Below are positions 43,518 through 54,932 of a stretch of 64,000 nt of DNA, piece by piece (the first letter of the stretch is position 1; every line of letters begins with the position of its first letter). The stretch is taken from contig JAJTUP010000013.1 of NCBI GenBank assembly GCA_021399435.1, forward strand, positions 310,001-374,000. Direction: 5' to 3'. This DNA comes from Diaporthe sp. PMI_573. Lineage: Eukaryota; Ascomycota; Sordariomycetes; Diaporthales; Diaporthaceae. The position numbers and the translations under genes are program-made. The notes beneath the pieces are model-generated. The model was not told where the DNA came from. It did no database searches and was given only the letters and a program-made list of their open reading frames with translations.

Positions 43518-45425
43518 TCACTCGATCCGAACGTCATCGCCGGTCAATAAAAGCTCTGCAATATTGAGACCTCCCAACGCAAATGGCCCAGTATTCCCCA
43601 GAAGGGGAAGGATGACCTCCCCGCCAACGGTGTAGTTTCTTAATGTGAAGCCCGTGATGGAAACCACGTTTCCCTCCCCGTCTTCCCACAATGGCAACTC
43701 GCTCCTGTAGATACCATTACTTCTGTCGCTGAATCTCTCCAAGCTAACGCTCTCAATGGTGATGTTCTCGTAGTGCGCAAGTGGCACAATGCGCATCAGA
43801 TTTCCCCCGATGCCCTCGGCCCTGATATTCCCAAAATACACATCACGTACCGTGTTATCTAGGTCCGCCGTGCTGGTGTCGTTCTCGGGATGTCCGTACA
43901 CTTGGTTGGAGCCGATGATGCTCGGGTGACTCATGTTACTCGAGTACTTCATGTGGATCACGTCCACGCCGTCGACAGTGACGTTGCGCATGTCTCGGCT
44001 TTGCCACCCGAACTGTATTACTGGCGCCGTCTTGCCTTTCCATACAACCAAATCACGCACCAGGATGTTCGACCCGTATGTCTTAATCGTGTCGTCGCCT
44101 GAGTGGTAGAAAGTGTCCCGCACGCTCGACCCCGTGTGCAGCGTTGTGCCGTCTGTCTGGCCGAAGAAGGCACCCACCTGCTTGTAGTCCCACTGATCGA
44201 TGGAGATTGTCTGCAGGTCACCTTTAAAGTCTATGCTATTAAAGGGTGGTGAATTGGTCGTCACACCGGCGAGGACGAAGGTTTGCTGATTGTCCGGGCT
44301 GCTGTACCCACTCCACATGCGCAAGCTGTCTGCGTTTGACTTTATGTTCTGATATTGATGCGCTGTGTTGGCTTGGTAGACATATTGCTCCCCCGAGAGA
44401 ACACCGTGTCCTGTTGCTTTGATTGTGCTGGCATTGGTAGTGAATTCGAATGCGCCTTTGACGAACGCTCCTGGTGCAAGATAAACCCATTCCACAGACT
44501 CTGACAGAACAGAGTGGTCCGTTGCTGTCATCCAGTATGTACCGGGAGCGAAGTAGACGTTCTTTTTTCCAACGTTGCTTAGGTCTGGCACTCGACCGGG
44601 TGGGACAATATAAGTGTCTGGCGAAGACGCGTCTGGAACAAGATAAGCTGACGGCATGGGACTTCCGAAGATCAGAAGAGCGTCGTGTGGCTCGACAGCC
44701 ATAACAGGCATGTCATCGGTGAGCTCCTGGACGTAGTTTGGTCCGTCTGGGTGCCAATCTTGGACAAAGTCGCAAATGGTTGTATCACAGCTGTCATGGT
44801 AGCTGTACAAATTGTCCTGGAACTCCACAGAGAATCGATAGCCTTGACTTCGATAAGGCACCAACACATAAATGTTACCCGCAGCATCGTCTTTCATCTT
44901 GAAATCAAGGTTGGATGGCCGGATGATAACATTGCTTGCATTGCTCGTCCTATTGCTTTGTCGGGTGATCTTGACCCATGCATCTGTACTGTAGAGAAAA
45001 TGAGTCCAGGCCATAGTAATCCAAATATCAGCCTCGATCGTAATGGCATCGTCGTCGTCGGTCTCCGAGTCAGGGTCACCTGGGGTAATTATGTTCCCCT
45101 GACCATTACGCGGTATGGTCTCGTAGACGAAGGAATTGGAGCTGGTATCGTCAGTCACAGGTCTGCTGTTCTGGCAGGATTCTTCATACTACTCTGCCGT
45201 TGATTCCGCGTCGGGCTTGACCCAGGCTGAGTAGATGTGGGACTGTCGGACATTTTGCTGTCGGACTGGAGTCTGGTAGTTGATCTCGCCATTGTCGTGC
45301 CACCAGGTCTGTAATCTTGAGTCTGACGCGGTGACGTTGCTTGGGACGATAGCATTGGCGCTAGCCGATGCTGCCATCAATTCCAGAAGAATGACGGTAG
45401 AGCAAAGAGACTGTATAACTTTCAT
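43518..45425 (-). CDS. Secreted glycoside hydrolase family 49 (dextranase/isopullulanase type)
   Basis: Exons 45425-45222 and 45170-43518 join to 618 residues. Signal peptide MKVIQSLCSTVILLELMAAS-type leader of about 23 residues. Family 49 blocks: LQTWWHDNGEINYQTPV and NVRQSHIYS at the N-terminus, SFVYETIPRNG after the intron, then the parallel beta-helix with TYWMTATDHS, EWVYLAPGAFVKGAFEF, GHGVLSGEQYVYQAN, and the catalytic region DYKQVGAFFGQTDGTTLH...SGDDTIKTY carrying the conserved aspartates. It hydrolyses alpha-1,6 (dextran) or related alpha-glucans outside the cell. The 51-nt intron (45171-45221, donor GTCAAG) was chosen for frame and for matching family spacing. Confidence 0.92.
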
Positions 45426-46670
45426 TTTGCGGATTAACTGCTTGAGATCATGACCAGTATTGAGGACCGCAAGGTGTGGGCGGTCCGGTGATATCTATTG
45501 CCTGTTATCTGGGAAATGAACTAGTGTGGTTGGAATGTGACGCTGTGCGCTGGGATTAGTGCGAGTATTATTGCAAGTCAATGAACGGAGGCCACCAATC
45601 TGTGACCATTGCAGGGTGCAGTTGCATTCGGTTCGACTGACCAGCCCAACGTCTCGCAGAACTATCATATTTGTTGGGACAAGTCCTAACAATGTCAGTC
45701 AACAGCAAGAGTGGTATGGCACGCTATATTTAGAATATGACGTGACTACCTGTGCAGATTTTGGCTCAGTTTGAGGCAACTTTCCTGGACAGGGGGAGAT
45801 TCAGCAAGTAGATAGTTACTTGCCCATCCAAAATCAAGGTTATGCTGCGTGGTTCCACGAACGAAATATGTCTCAATCAACAGGGCAAAGATTGATCAAG
45901 ATCCGTGTTAAGATACAGTAATATTTCTCCGTGACATTTATGTGGCCGTCCATTGATAGCAATAGCATATCGCATGATTCTATAAGAGGTGTTCTACTAG
46001 GACTTTACCATATCAGTGAAAGAGGGTGGAGGTTAAATCCTACTATATTAAGGAATCACCTATATACTACTTAAGAAGTGTATATCCACGGATTAAAAAC
46101 GAAACCACCTAGGTAGATGCTGTGGATGCGTAGCGGACACCCTAGCCAACATTTGTTGCTTGACCTCTAGCGCTTCGAGGGAGACATTTTGGCTTCGATC
46201 TGAGGTGTTTCCTTATTTCAGCCAATACTTCGTCGGTTGCGAGCCAAGTACAGCCACTGTGTTCTTGCAGAACACACCGAAACGGTGAGTGTGGCCTCGA
46301 AAACAGTCATAAGTCAGGCACTGGGATCCGTATTACGTCCACTGAATGTGGCTTCAGTGCTGCAAAGCACCCTATCACGGAGTAAAAGCTCCCTTATGTT
46401 GCTCCAGCTTTCGAAAGCGTATATCATGCCAGGATCATAAGACTGGTGAAGGATTTAGGCTTTGGACGTGCCATCGCGAAAAGTCTGACCGTCTCCTGGT
46501 CAACATTGTTGTACAAGGTATACAGCTTGATGAAGTCATCTTGGTGGTAGCATTCATAAATGTACTCGTTGTAGGTCTTTAATCTGATTAGGCAATTCGC
46601 TTTTCAAAAATAATAGGCAATCATGTGGAACGGATTTTGCGGCGAATCTACGCCAAGTACTCTCCTGTCC
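45426..46670. other. Intergenic region with a repeat fragment
   Basis: GH49 promoter on the left; a dispersed repeat fragment at about 46057-46150 (listed separately). No gene. Confidence 0.45.
46057..46150 (+). repeat. Dispersed repeat fragment, third copy
   Basis: Contains TACTTAAGAAGTGTATATCC, GGATTAAAAACGAAACCACCT and then TGCTGTGGATGCGTAGCGGA. The first two parts match 54480-54525 (+) and 58088-58135 (-). The last part matches 54978-55010, which is about 450 bp further from the first part than here, so the two loci differ by an internal deletion or insertion. Confidence 0.65.
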
Positions 46671-47754
46671 TCACACTTTCTCTTCACTAGCTACCCTCTT
46701 CCCTTTCCAGCATAACCACGACACGGCAATCACCATCTTGATGCCGCCCCCGATCCACAATGCAGCCGGCATACCTGCCTTCGATTTCTGAAGCCAAGCC
46801 CCGATAATTCCACCCGCGACCATTAAGAGGACCGCGACAACCCGACGGTTGCGTTTCACATTCTTGCCAATGGGCGCTATCATCAACGGATCGCTACGTA
46901 TTACGTTAGTCCTGCCACTAGTACTGAAGTGATGCATTCTGGAACATTCCAAAACATGAAGACGGGGATCCGTAGAAGGAGAAAGAATGATACAAACCTG
47001 AATAAATCGCAGTACAGAGACGTCAGTACATTCGTCGGCACCTCGTTGAACCCCAAGACTCGACTTGTCACGATCTGGCCTCCGAACTGGAAGGCCAACA
47101 ACGCGAGTGGCAGTAGGGTTATACTCTCGGTCTCATAGCTTTCGAGCCTCTCGTGCGCTATTGCGGTGCCGAGGGACCGCATACCAAACGCAGGAACCGC
47201 GCCGCTCTGCGCCACCGCCGCCGCGATGAGAATGCAGGCAGACTGTATGAAGAACGAGGCCGCCAGAGTCGCCTTTCCTTTGGGTTGAATACGGCGTGAC
47301 TGGCTGAAGAAGAAGCAGCCGACCCAGAAGCAGATGATGGAGACCAATGCCCTGAGCCAGAGGGTCTCGGCGGCGAAAGGGAGGTTTGCTGTACCGAGAG
47401 CGAGGAAGATGGTGTTCCCTGGACAGCATGTTAGCTTAGACGCGTCGGCGACACACTTGCCAGTAGGCCCGGGGATGAGGTAGATAGGGACTTGCCTGTC
47501 TGCATGCTCACAAACACGCTGCTGGCGTTGAAGGCAACGCTGTCACAAATTCCGGACACGAAGCAGGTCGCAAGCACGGGCAGGTCCGAGTGTGACGGGT
47601 TGATTTCCTCGCGTAGTCTGGTCATGAAATCATGTTTCGGAGCGGCCTCTGTCTCTTGTTGGGGCATCGTGGAGGCGTCAGACGAGACTCTGTCAGTCAG
47701 CATCGCCGGTGTCCCAAGTTGTGAATCCTTTGGAGGTTGCTCTATCGTCGCCAT
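46671..47754 (-). CDS. DUF1275 (YoaK-type) integral membrane protein
   Basis: Exons 47754-47496, 47418-46998 and 46893-46671 join to 300 residues; an upstream in-frame Met at 47844 is possible. DUF1275 landmarks: CFVSGICDSVAFNASSVFVS, QTGNTIFLALG, FQFGGQIVTSRVLGFNEVPT and VLTSLYCDL, with about six hydrophobic membrane segments. The hydrophilic N-terminus of about 50 residues is probably cytosolic. Function in fungi is unknown; transport has been suggested only by topology. Intron 1 is GC-AG with donor GCAAGT. Intron 2 is a 104-nt family A introner. Confidence 0.88.
46894..46997 (-). mobile_element. Introner-like element, family A (copy A7, 104 nt)
   Basis: Donor GTTTGT. Keeps TTCTCCTTCTACGGATCCCC, GTTTTGGAATGTTCCAG, GGCAGGACTAACGTAATACG and TAG. 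The 3' arm is altered (AGTACTAGTGGC). Most like copy A1. Phase 2. Confidence 0.9.
47419..47495 (-). other. GC-AG intron in the DUF1275 gene
   Basis: 77 nt, donor GCAAGT, a GCTAAC branch motif and acceptor GTCCAG. It joins QTG to NTIFLALG, the conserved family sequence; the nearby GT donor gives the wrong frame. Confidence 0.8.
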
Positions 47755-49015
47755 GGCGCTCTCGATGACACTGTCATGCAGCCAACATCCAGCACTAATG
47801 TGTCGGTCGAATTTTATAGTGAGCACCTCAGAGATAGCGGTCATCGAGAAAGACTCTTTTCAAAATTTCCAGTCAGGGGTTAGGGCCCACCTCTTTGCCC
47901 AGAGCTTAGGCCGGATCCACCACGTTATCTCCCGTCGACGGCGGCGATGGGGCTCCTTAGGCAATCGGCCGATTTACCCGGCCGCCGCTCCGAGCACTTG
48001 AAAAACTCATCTTATGAAGTTGAGAAGTGAGGGCCAAAAGAAAATCTCAACAAGCCATGGAGTTAATCCGCTCATACTTCCAAAGATTAGAGGTCCTCAG
48101 AGGCCACTTTGTGAGGCCTTTCATGGTTTCTTGTGCAAATTAAATCACGCCGGAAACAATGAGTGCGTTCCAGAAGCCAGTCCGACGGAGTCTGGGTTAG
48201 ACAGGGGGACAATCACGCCATTGTGGCTTGGGCACTTTGCTGTCAGGAGGAGGTTGAAAGCCGCGTCTGACGAGGATTTCCGCATTGCAACATGTTTTCC
48301 CTGTAATTAACTTCCGTCTTCTAGTCTTTCTTGCTGTAAAACCTGAGAAATTTGTCTCGGGATGGATTGATATGATTTCGGATCGGTCGCGCGGTGTGCA
48401 CTCCCTGTCCGGGTTTGGTAGGAGGGGGCTTTGTGACGATCGCGCAAGATGCAAGCTGTGGGTGTCGAGTTCACAACCTTGGAAGTGGAGAGACATCCCC
48501 AGGAGAGCGCTGGGGCATGTTGTGTTTGTCAATGTGTTACCCTTTAGGTATGACTAAATCAAGCATTCTAGTTGCCGGTTTTCCGATGCGGGATGAAGAC
48601 GTTCAAGTTTGAGGCCATTCTTGGTAGGCGTCGATAACAGATTAGCCTTTTACCGCTTTTTCGGCCTGTAGATGACATGAAGTTGCCCGGCCTTCCAAGC
48701 GCTGGGGTGTCCCGACATGCTTTGATTGCTCATTAGTGTATTTCTGACCAGGTTGGGTTCAGGATTGGAGTCGATGGGTGTCTCAGAGGGCCTGGTCCAA
48801 GTAATGCTTTTGAACTGCCTCAGCCTTGACAGCAATTAAGTCTAGGGCGTTTTTTATTCTTCGATATTGCAAATGATAACATACGCATATCCGAGAAATA
48901 ACGTGCCCGGCCCAGATCTCGGCCCACCCCCATTCTTGGCCACCCTGCACCCACGTTTATAAGACGGATCTGCTTACTGCTAGCAAAGTAGACTGCTCGG
49001 CGAGAAGACCAGAAT
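47755..49015. other. Gene-free stretch, DUF1275 promoter and beyond
   Basis: No gene recognised. The right end holds a dispersed-repeat copy (48900-48945) and the edge of a MITE. Confidence 0.4.
48900..48945. repeat. Short dispersed repeat, copy 2
   Basis: AACGTGCCCGGCCCAGATCT followed by CGGCCCACCCCC matches the stretch at 13668-13712. This copy keeps more C/G, so the other may be the RIP-altered one. Confidence 0.6.
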
Positions 49016-49654
49016 TTCTAATTAATATGAAAACGGATATTCGCATACCCAAAATCAGCTTCTGCATACCCTCGTCTGACTAATCATGCTGCCCCATGTG
49101 CCCGAATTTGAAGTTGACTATGGGCTCGCCATACAAATAATTAATGTGACTGTACTGACTGACGTGCTACATTATAGCACTACTCCCATACACCTACGGG
49201 CACTAATTAAGCACTACTATATCTAAGAAAAAAAAGCCCATTTTTTGACCTATAAGTTACCTAATGTAAGCGAATTTCACACTATTAAACGCAATAAAGT
49301 CACGATGTCGCCCAATGAAGCCGATATTGCGCAACGAAGCTGACGTCGCCCAACGTGGGCGCCACTGCGACGATCTCATCCTGCGTTTCCTTACCGCCCT
49401 CGCCGTTGCCATCGCCATCGCTGTAACGCCAAAAATAATATCCATTTGACGAGGTGTTGGTGGTGGGCGGGTGGGTTGAAGTTGGTGGGCAAAGGAGGTC
49501 TCGCAGAGCATCTAGTCAGGCTGCAAAACGCATCATGTTGGGTGAAGTATAGTGAAATGGGAGGCTCTGATTGGCTGCAGGGCTTCTTAGTCAGACGAGG
49601 GTATGCAGAAGCTGATTTTGGGTACGCGAATATCCGTTTTCATTAATATTAGAA
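49016..49654. mobile_element. MITE-like non-autonomous DNA transposon with long terminal inverted repeats
   Basis: The left end (49016-49084) and right end (49586-49654) are reverse complements over about 68 bp, e.g. AAAACGGATATTCGC left against GCGAATATCCGTTTT right, and CAGCTTCTGCATACCCTCGT against its complement. The interior (about 500 bp) has no transposase frame. Only a few mismatches separate the ends, so the copy is fairly young. Confidence 0.85.
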
Positions 49655-50041
49655 GTCCCTAGCAGTATATAAGCCCGTAAACGACGTTTGAGCAGCTTCT
49701 ATGAAGGATAGTGCTTACATGGAGGCAGGAAATCCCTATGGCTGTCCCTGCTATTGCTACCTCATTTACTGTGAGCAGGCTTCCGCGGTGAGTGACAGTC
49801 GGAGGAGCAGGTGGAAGTCGATTGGTGCACGAGGATGCGGGGCAACACTACAGCTTTGACCTCGGCATCTCCAAAGCGCTTGAAACATTCCACGAGGGAT
49901 TCCATTCGAATGAATTCTGATCCACTACACGCCCGTGCTTGACGTCCTCACTATCAAGAAAATCGAAATCCCCGTGTGAGACAAAGGCGGGGTTGCCACG
50001 GACCACTATACACCAATCGAGAGCACCTACAGGACGCCATC

Positions 50042-51525
50042 ATGTCGAGTGAGAACGAGAATCCTGCTGCCCAACTTCCCTGGGCAGAGCCCGCCTGGCT
50101 CGCGTCCCTAGAGTCGCCTTACTACAATGAGTCCCACAGGAAGCTTCAACTTTATGCCAGGAATTACATCGACCAGAACATCCTCATTCATCATTTGAAG
50201 TGGGAGCATGACGGTGACTGCCCAGATGCAGCAAAAGTGGACTATATCAACTCTGGGCTGCCCTTCGCAAACATACCAACCGAGTACAGACCGCGTGGAT
50301 TTGAACTCGTGGCTGGTATACGAGCTGACGAGTTCGATGTATTCCACTTCATGATTGTCAGTGATGAGATAGGCCGTATAGAGGGAGGCGTCGGCATCGC
50401 GCTGGCAGGAGCAAATTCGATTGGCGTGCCGCCAATAATCGACCACGGCACCGGAGAGCAGAAGCGGCGGTGGCTGCCTGGACTGTTCACGCGAGAAACG
50501 AGCTTCTGCTTGGGGATCACGGAGCCTAGTGGCGGCAGCGATGTTGGCAATATCTGCACCAAGGCCGTCAAGTCTGCGGACGGAAGCCATTACATCGTCA
50601 GTGGTACGAAGAAGTGGATCACAGGAGCACAATGGGCATCGCATATGACAACGGCCGTTCGTACAGGAGGTCCAGGTATCCAAGGCATCTCGATGCTCGT
50701 TATACCTCTCCGCTCGAAGGGGGTGGAGATCGAAAAGATATACAATAGTGGTCAGAACGCCGGTGGGGCGAGCTGGGTGCGCATGAGCAATGTTCACGTC
50801 CCCGTCGAGAATTTATTGGGTCGGGAGAATGCAGGCTTCAAATACATCATGACCAATTTCAACAGGGAGAGGTTTCTCAGTAAGCAACTTTTGGATACAA
50901 TCTTTACCCCTTTAAGAAAAAGCATACCCCATCTTTAGCCCATACAACAAAGACTGTACGGGCTGCAGGTTTTGAAACAGGCTATAGCCACCTTGTGGCT
51001 TACTCTTCACCGTATTGGCATGAAGCTACTTCTTTGGCTCTTTGATAACTGACTCTGAATGCTGTAGTGGCCATTATCTGTAATCGCAAAGCTCGGACCT
51101 GCCTCACCACGGCGATGCAGTACGCATACACCCGCGAGACATTTGGCAAGCCACTTGTTTATCACCAGATTATCCGACACAAGATCATCATGCTGGCTAG
51201 GGAGGTGGAGTCGCATTGGGCATGGCTAGAACAGATCGCCTATCACATACAGATCCATGGGTGGCAAAACGACGACGTTGCAGGGCGAATAGCTCTGGCA
51301 AAGGTGTCAGGTGGTAGGTTGCTGGAGCAAGGTGCGAGAGAGGCCCAACAAATCATGGGCGGCGTTGCGTACCAGAGAAACGGCCCCGGCGGAGGAGGTC
51401 GGATCGAGCAAATCACCCGTGACCTGCGAATGATGGTGGTTGGAGGGGGCTCCGAGGAGATACTCGGGGACCTAGCGTTCAGGCAGGATACAAAAGCAGC
51501 GCAGCGGAAGAGCTCAAAATTGTAG
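50042..51525 (+). CDS. Acyl-CoA dehydrogenase family protein
   Basis: Exons 50042-50879 and 51068-51525 join to 431 residues. Acyl-CoA dehydrogenase fold: N-terminal helices, then LGITEPSGGSDVGNICTKAV (flavin/substrate loop), GTKKWITGAQWASH, VPVENLLGRENAGFKYIM, and in the C-terminal domain YAYTRETFGKPLVYHQIIRH, QIMGGVAYQRNGPGG and MMVVGGGSEEILGDLAFRQ. It oxidises an acyl-CoA or similar thioester with FAD, in mitochondria or peroxisomes; no clear targeting signal is visible. The only intron is a family B introner. Confidence 0.92.
50880..51067 (+). mobile_element. Introner-like element, family B (copy B2, 188 nt)
   Basis: Starts GTAAGCAACTTTTGGATACA and ends ACTGACTCTGAATGCTGTAG. Shares AATCTTTACCCCTTT and ACAGGCTATAGCCACC with the other copies. 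Phase 1, between exonic CA and T. Confidence 0.9.
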
Positions 51526-52258
51526 CCACGTGAGTTGGCCCTCTTCTCGAAAGTGATTGGGGACATTTGCTGAGTTTCAGCCGTGCTGGCTGTGTGGTCA
51601 GGGCTGACATCTTTTGTGATTCGTGTATCATTTGATGCGATATCTTGTCCGGTTTCAGATCCCGGTATATAAATATTCATTTCGTCGGAGAGAGAATGAG
51701 GCTCCCCATGCTGCTGTGAACATGTGCATTACTCTTGCTGGACAAGGAATTATCCACCTCCACTTCCTCGCGTTAATTACTGAGGCATCTTGGCGACTCA
51801 AGATTTTCAAGCTCGAAAAGCGGGAAAAAGGAGACACGACCTGATAATGTAGTGTGCTGGGGGAAGGCTTGATGCTGGGACGAAAAAGTTTGCGTAGGAT
51901 TAGCTGGTACTTTACATATAACAATGGTCAGCGATACTGGGTTGAGTGCAGAAATCCCCCAAACACATGCATCGTTTTCGTAGCAAGATTGAGGGATACA
52001 CCGCACCTGGCAGGCAGGCAAGTGAATTCGTCAATAAGATCAACGGCCGGAATAGTAATACTTTTCCGGCTTTTGAATCGGATGTCGTAATGCAGCCAGT
52101 TTGCTTGCACAAGGCGGCCGGAGCATCGACAAAGGCTTCGTCCCAGATCCAAGCAGCAAGCCACAGTATCGTGGGTTGGTGTTCCACATGGGTGGATCGC
52201 CACAAGGGACCCACCCAGAGAAGCAAAAATTAACGCGCGATGTTGCAAAAGAGAAAAA
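51526..52258. other. Intergenic region
   Basis: Between the acyl-CoA dehydrogenase gene and the tRNA. No gene or repeat recognised. Confidence 0.4.
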
Positions 52259-52363
52259 TGGAGGAGAGGCGGATTGAACGCCTGACCTTCCGCAATGTCT
52301 TTTTGATGAGGACATAGGAAATCATCTTGCAAAGCGGGCGCGCTACCACTGCGCCACACCCCC
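52259..52363 (-). tRNA. tRNA-Ala (anticodon UGC) with an intron
   Basis: Read on the - strand it folds as a full cloverleaf: acceptor GGGGGTG/CTCCTCC with one U:U, D arm GCGC-loop-GCGC, anticodon loop TTTGCAT with UGC, a five-base variable loop AGGTC, and T arm AGGCG-TTCAATC-CGCCT. A 33-nt intron lies one base 3' of the anticodon, the usual place. The stem has a C:A at its first pair. No encoded CCA, as expected in a eukaryote. Confidence 0.9.
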
Positions 52364-52926
52364 GAACGATTCCCTTAGTCCTACTTGAAATACATATTCC
52401 AAAAACTCCCCATTACGTACATGTTGAAGGAGTTGCTGGGACTATTGCTACCTTCAAATGGTCAGGGTATGGCAATGTATGTCGGTAAGAGACTGTCACT
52501 ACTTGGAAGTTGGTATAGCGTGCATCGCTCTACACTTTTCTGTATAATGCTTTCGCAGGTTGGCAAGGCTGCTGCCTGGTGCAACCTTCCCGATAAACGC
52601 AAGCATGGGCGCCCGGAAATTGCGCTGATTCCTCCCGCCCGCTAGAAATCCTTCGCAAAGCTTGGCCCCAACCTCGCGAGTGTCGATTCGACCAGCTTGC
52701 CTGATTGTAGGCAGATACCAAGGGGCAAAATAGGCTTCTAGCTGGTGAGCTCCTATTCAGAACAGGCATCAATAGGGGGATTCGACGACGACTGTTGTTT
52801 GAAGACCGGTATATAAAGTGCCGACACCAGCAGATTTGAGTGAGTAACTCGTTGCCCACCATCATAAGTCACCGTCATTGGTAGTCACTGACAGCACTGA
52901 GCCCTTTCCGCCCAACAATTATCAAG
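52364..52926. other. Intergenic region with TATA box
   Basis: Promoter of the small secreted-protein gene; TATATAAAG at 52810-52818, about 110 bp before its start codon. No other gene. Confidence 0.5.
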
Positions 52927-53345
52927 ATGCGATTCACGTCACTCCTTACTGGTCTTGCGCTGCCAGCTTTTGGTATGGCCCAGGTACGTCGACTGTTCTG
53001 CTCCAGTTGTGCACTCCATACTACCATACTTGCTTCGGTACCTCGCTAATCGCTATTGGTTTTCATCAACAGGATATCAGCACAACATTGACCACTACCA
53101 CTACCGCCGCCGCACCTTCAGCGACCCCGGACTACCTAGCTATCTGCGAGTCGCAAGCCTCTGGCTACGCTGATAGCTGCCCACAATGCCTCTACCGGTG
53201 CATTGGGTCATCCTATGTCGAGCAATGCTATTGGAGCACTTTCTTCTCTGTTAATGGTATTCAGGCTCAGTGCGAGGCCCGAGGAGGTTGGAACTGCAGG
53301 GACACAGCCGTCAATGCTGTTTGCTCTGGGTCCTCGGCAAATTAG
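52927..53345 (+). CDS. Small cysteine-rich secreted protein
   Basis: Exons 52927-52983 and 53073-53345 join to 109 residues. Exon 1 encodes exactly the leader MRFTSLLTGLALPAFGMAQ. The mature part begins with a Thr/Ala/Pro-rich linker and then has eight cysteines (ICES, SCPQC, YRC, EQCY, AQCE, NCR, VCSG), suggesting four disulfides. Such proteins are typical fungal effectors or surface proteins, but I recognise no named family and the sequence alone shows no activity. It lies between a tRNA gene and repeat relics, a common setting for effector candidates. Confidence 0.8.
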
Positions 53346-53869
53346 ATGAATCTGCAGGATGAGCTGCCGGTTTCGTTCACAATTATTTCGAGATTGATAA
53401 GGATCACAAGAGGAGCTATTGAGGCATGGGTCACTCTTTACGCGATTCTCGGGTTTTAAAACAATAACACGCCTGATTTTGAAGTGATAGAGGCTGCATT
53501 GTTTGGAAGTTACTGGCAGATGCGAGCCGTATTGGGGTTCAAATAATACCTTGATTGAAGCACGCTTTCCGCTGTATACGAACACCAAGACCTATGGTGG
53601 TGACTCAGTATCCTGTCGAAACCGAGTTGATGCTATAATGTATATTCGCCGCATGAAACATACACAAGCAGCATCGCGGGTACCTTCGCGATTTGTAACC
53701 GTGGTTGCAACCTGTCAGAAATTTATTTTGTAAGCTAGAAATACATTTTGGTCTCAATGGGGACTGAGTGGATAGTTCCGCCAATATAGGTCAAGATAGG
53801 TATGTATGAGAATGAAGCAGGTTTACGTGGTTTAAATTGTTAAGGTGGTATTAATTTAGAATCCAGATA

Positions 53870-54060
53870 TTTACGCCTAAAAAATTGAATAGCACGCCTA
53901 ATTTTATAACTAATAATGCCGCCATATATACTTAAATTAAGAAACACTATAGGTTTACTATACAAATAGTTAATATAACTATACTAACTAATATACCACT
54001 GTATACCACTATTTCTATATACTTAAGGGCATTAAATAAGTACTATTAGACTTAAGTATT
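53870..54060. repeat. RIP-altered relative of the 49-kb MITE
   Basis: The stretch from about 53918 aligns base for base with 49085-49225 of the MITE. For example ATATAACTATACTAACTAAT here stands against GTGACTGTACTGACTGACG there, the differences being almost all G to A or C to T. Only the left part of the element is recognisable. Confidence 0.65.
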
Positions 54061-54102
54061 AGTAAATGTTACCTATATCATCGCCTATGTAGTATTGGTC
54101 GG

Positions 54103-54185
54103 TAATCCTAGTAGGAGTTAAACCCACGCCTTCTGTGTCTCTACAGATAGGCAGCACGACGGCTAACTAAGTGCGCCACAAGACC
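54103..54185 (-). pseudogene. Decayed tRNA or tRNA-derived SINE
   Basis: On the - strand GGTCTTG pairs with TAGGATT using only Watson-Crick and G:U pairs, and GTGGG-TTTAACT-CCTAC forms a T arm with a B-box-like GGGTTTAACTCC. GGCGCACTTAGTTAGC resembles an A box. No good anticodon arm is visible, and the four G:U pairs in the acceptor would arise from C to T changes. Confidence 0.45.
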
Positions 54186-54349
54186 ATATTTCAAGTAGGC
54201 TGTTAAAATTCCAATAGTTACAGGACACGAAATATCTTTCGATCGTTAGGCATGCCCGGCACTTGCTTTATGAGAAAGGCTTATACAATCTAATAGCAGA
54301 CCTTGAGGTAGATGTAATTTCTTCAATATGTTCAGACCTAAATAGTGGG

Positions 54350-54525
54350 CTAGGCCACGTGCCACAATTATATTCTGAACCTACTATTATCGGCATTGTT
54401 TTTTTTTTTTTTTAAAAAAAAAAAGCTGGGTGTTTAAGCGTTTACCACTATATGAAGGGACCGCCTACTTACTGCTTAAGAAGCGTGTGTACACAGATTA
54501 AAAACGAAACCACCTAAATAGTGGG
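54350..54525 (+). repeat. Inverted repeat flanking the pectin lyase gene, left arm
   Basis: Runs from GGCCACGTGCCACAAT through a T15/A11 tract (54399-54424) and AAGCGTTTACCACT to GATTAAAAACGAAACCACC. Its reverse complement recurs at 58088-58260. Confidence 0.8.
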
Positions 54526-54850
54526 GCAGGGGCTCAAGGCGGGGTTACAATAGCACGTATAAAAGGCTTTCAAGAAGTGGTTGCAACCTTTGTGCGTCCA
54601 TCGGATGCTTCGGTCGTAATTTGAATCATGTAGAGGGGGCCACGGTAATGAGTTAAGTCCCTTTTATAGATCGGCCGTTCGTGTCATGACTTTACTGGGG
54701 CATACTGTGTTTTGTGTAGAGACACTATTTCAATCACATACACTATTATAGTAACACCAGCATATCTTCAAAAATCGCAACACGTTACTACAGAGCCCCC
54801 TGTGGCTTAATCACTACCCGGGTATCTACCTAGTCATCTCTATACCACAC

Positions 54851-54932
54851 AGGAGGGTGTCCTATAGGAGGGTATCCTATGGGAGGGTATCCTATGGTAG
54901 GATGTCCTATAGGAGATTATTCTATAGGAGGT
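54851..54932. repeat. Minisatellite, about 15-bp unit
   Basis: Five to six imperfect units of the type GGAGGGTATCCTAT, several containing the palindrome CCTATAGG. Units differ by single bases. Confidence 0.8.

Noticed and set aside
54399..54424. T15/A11 tract as a possible terminator hairpin
   Set aside because: It is part of the dispersed inverted repeat, recurs at 58174-58196, and eukaryotic genes do not use such terminators.
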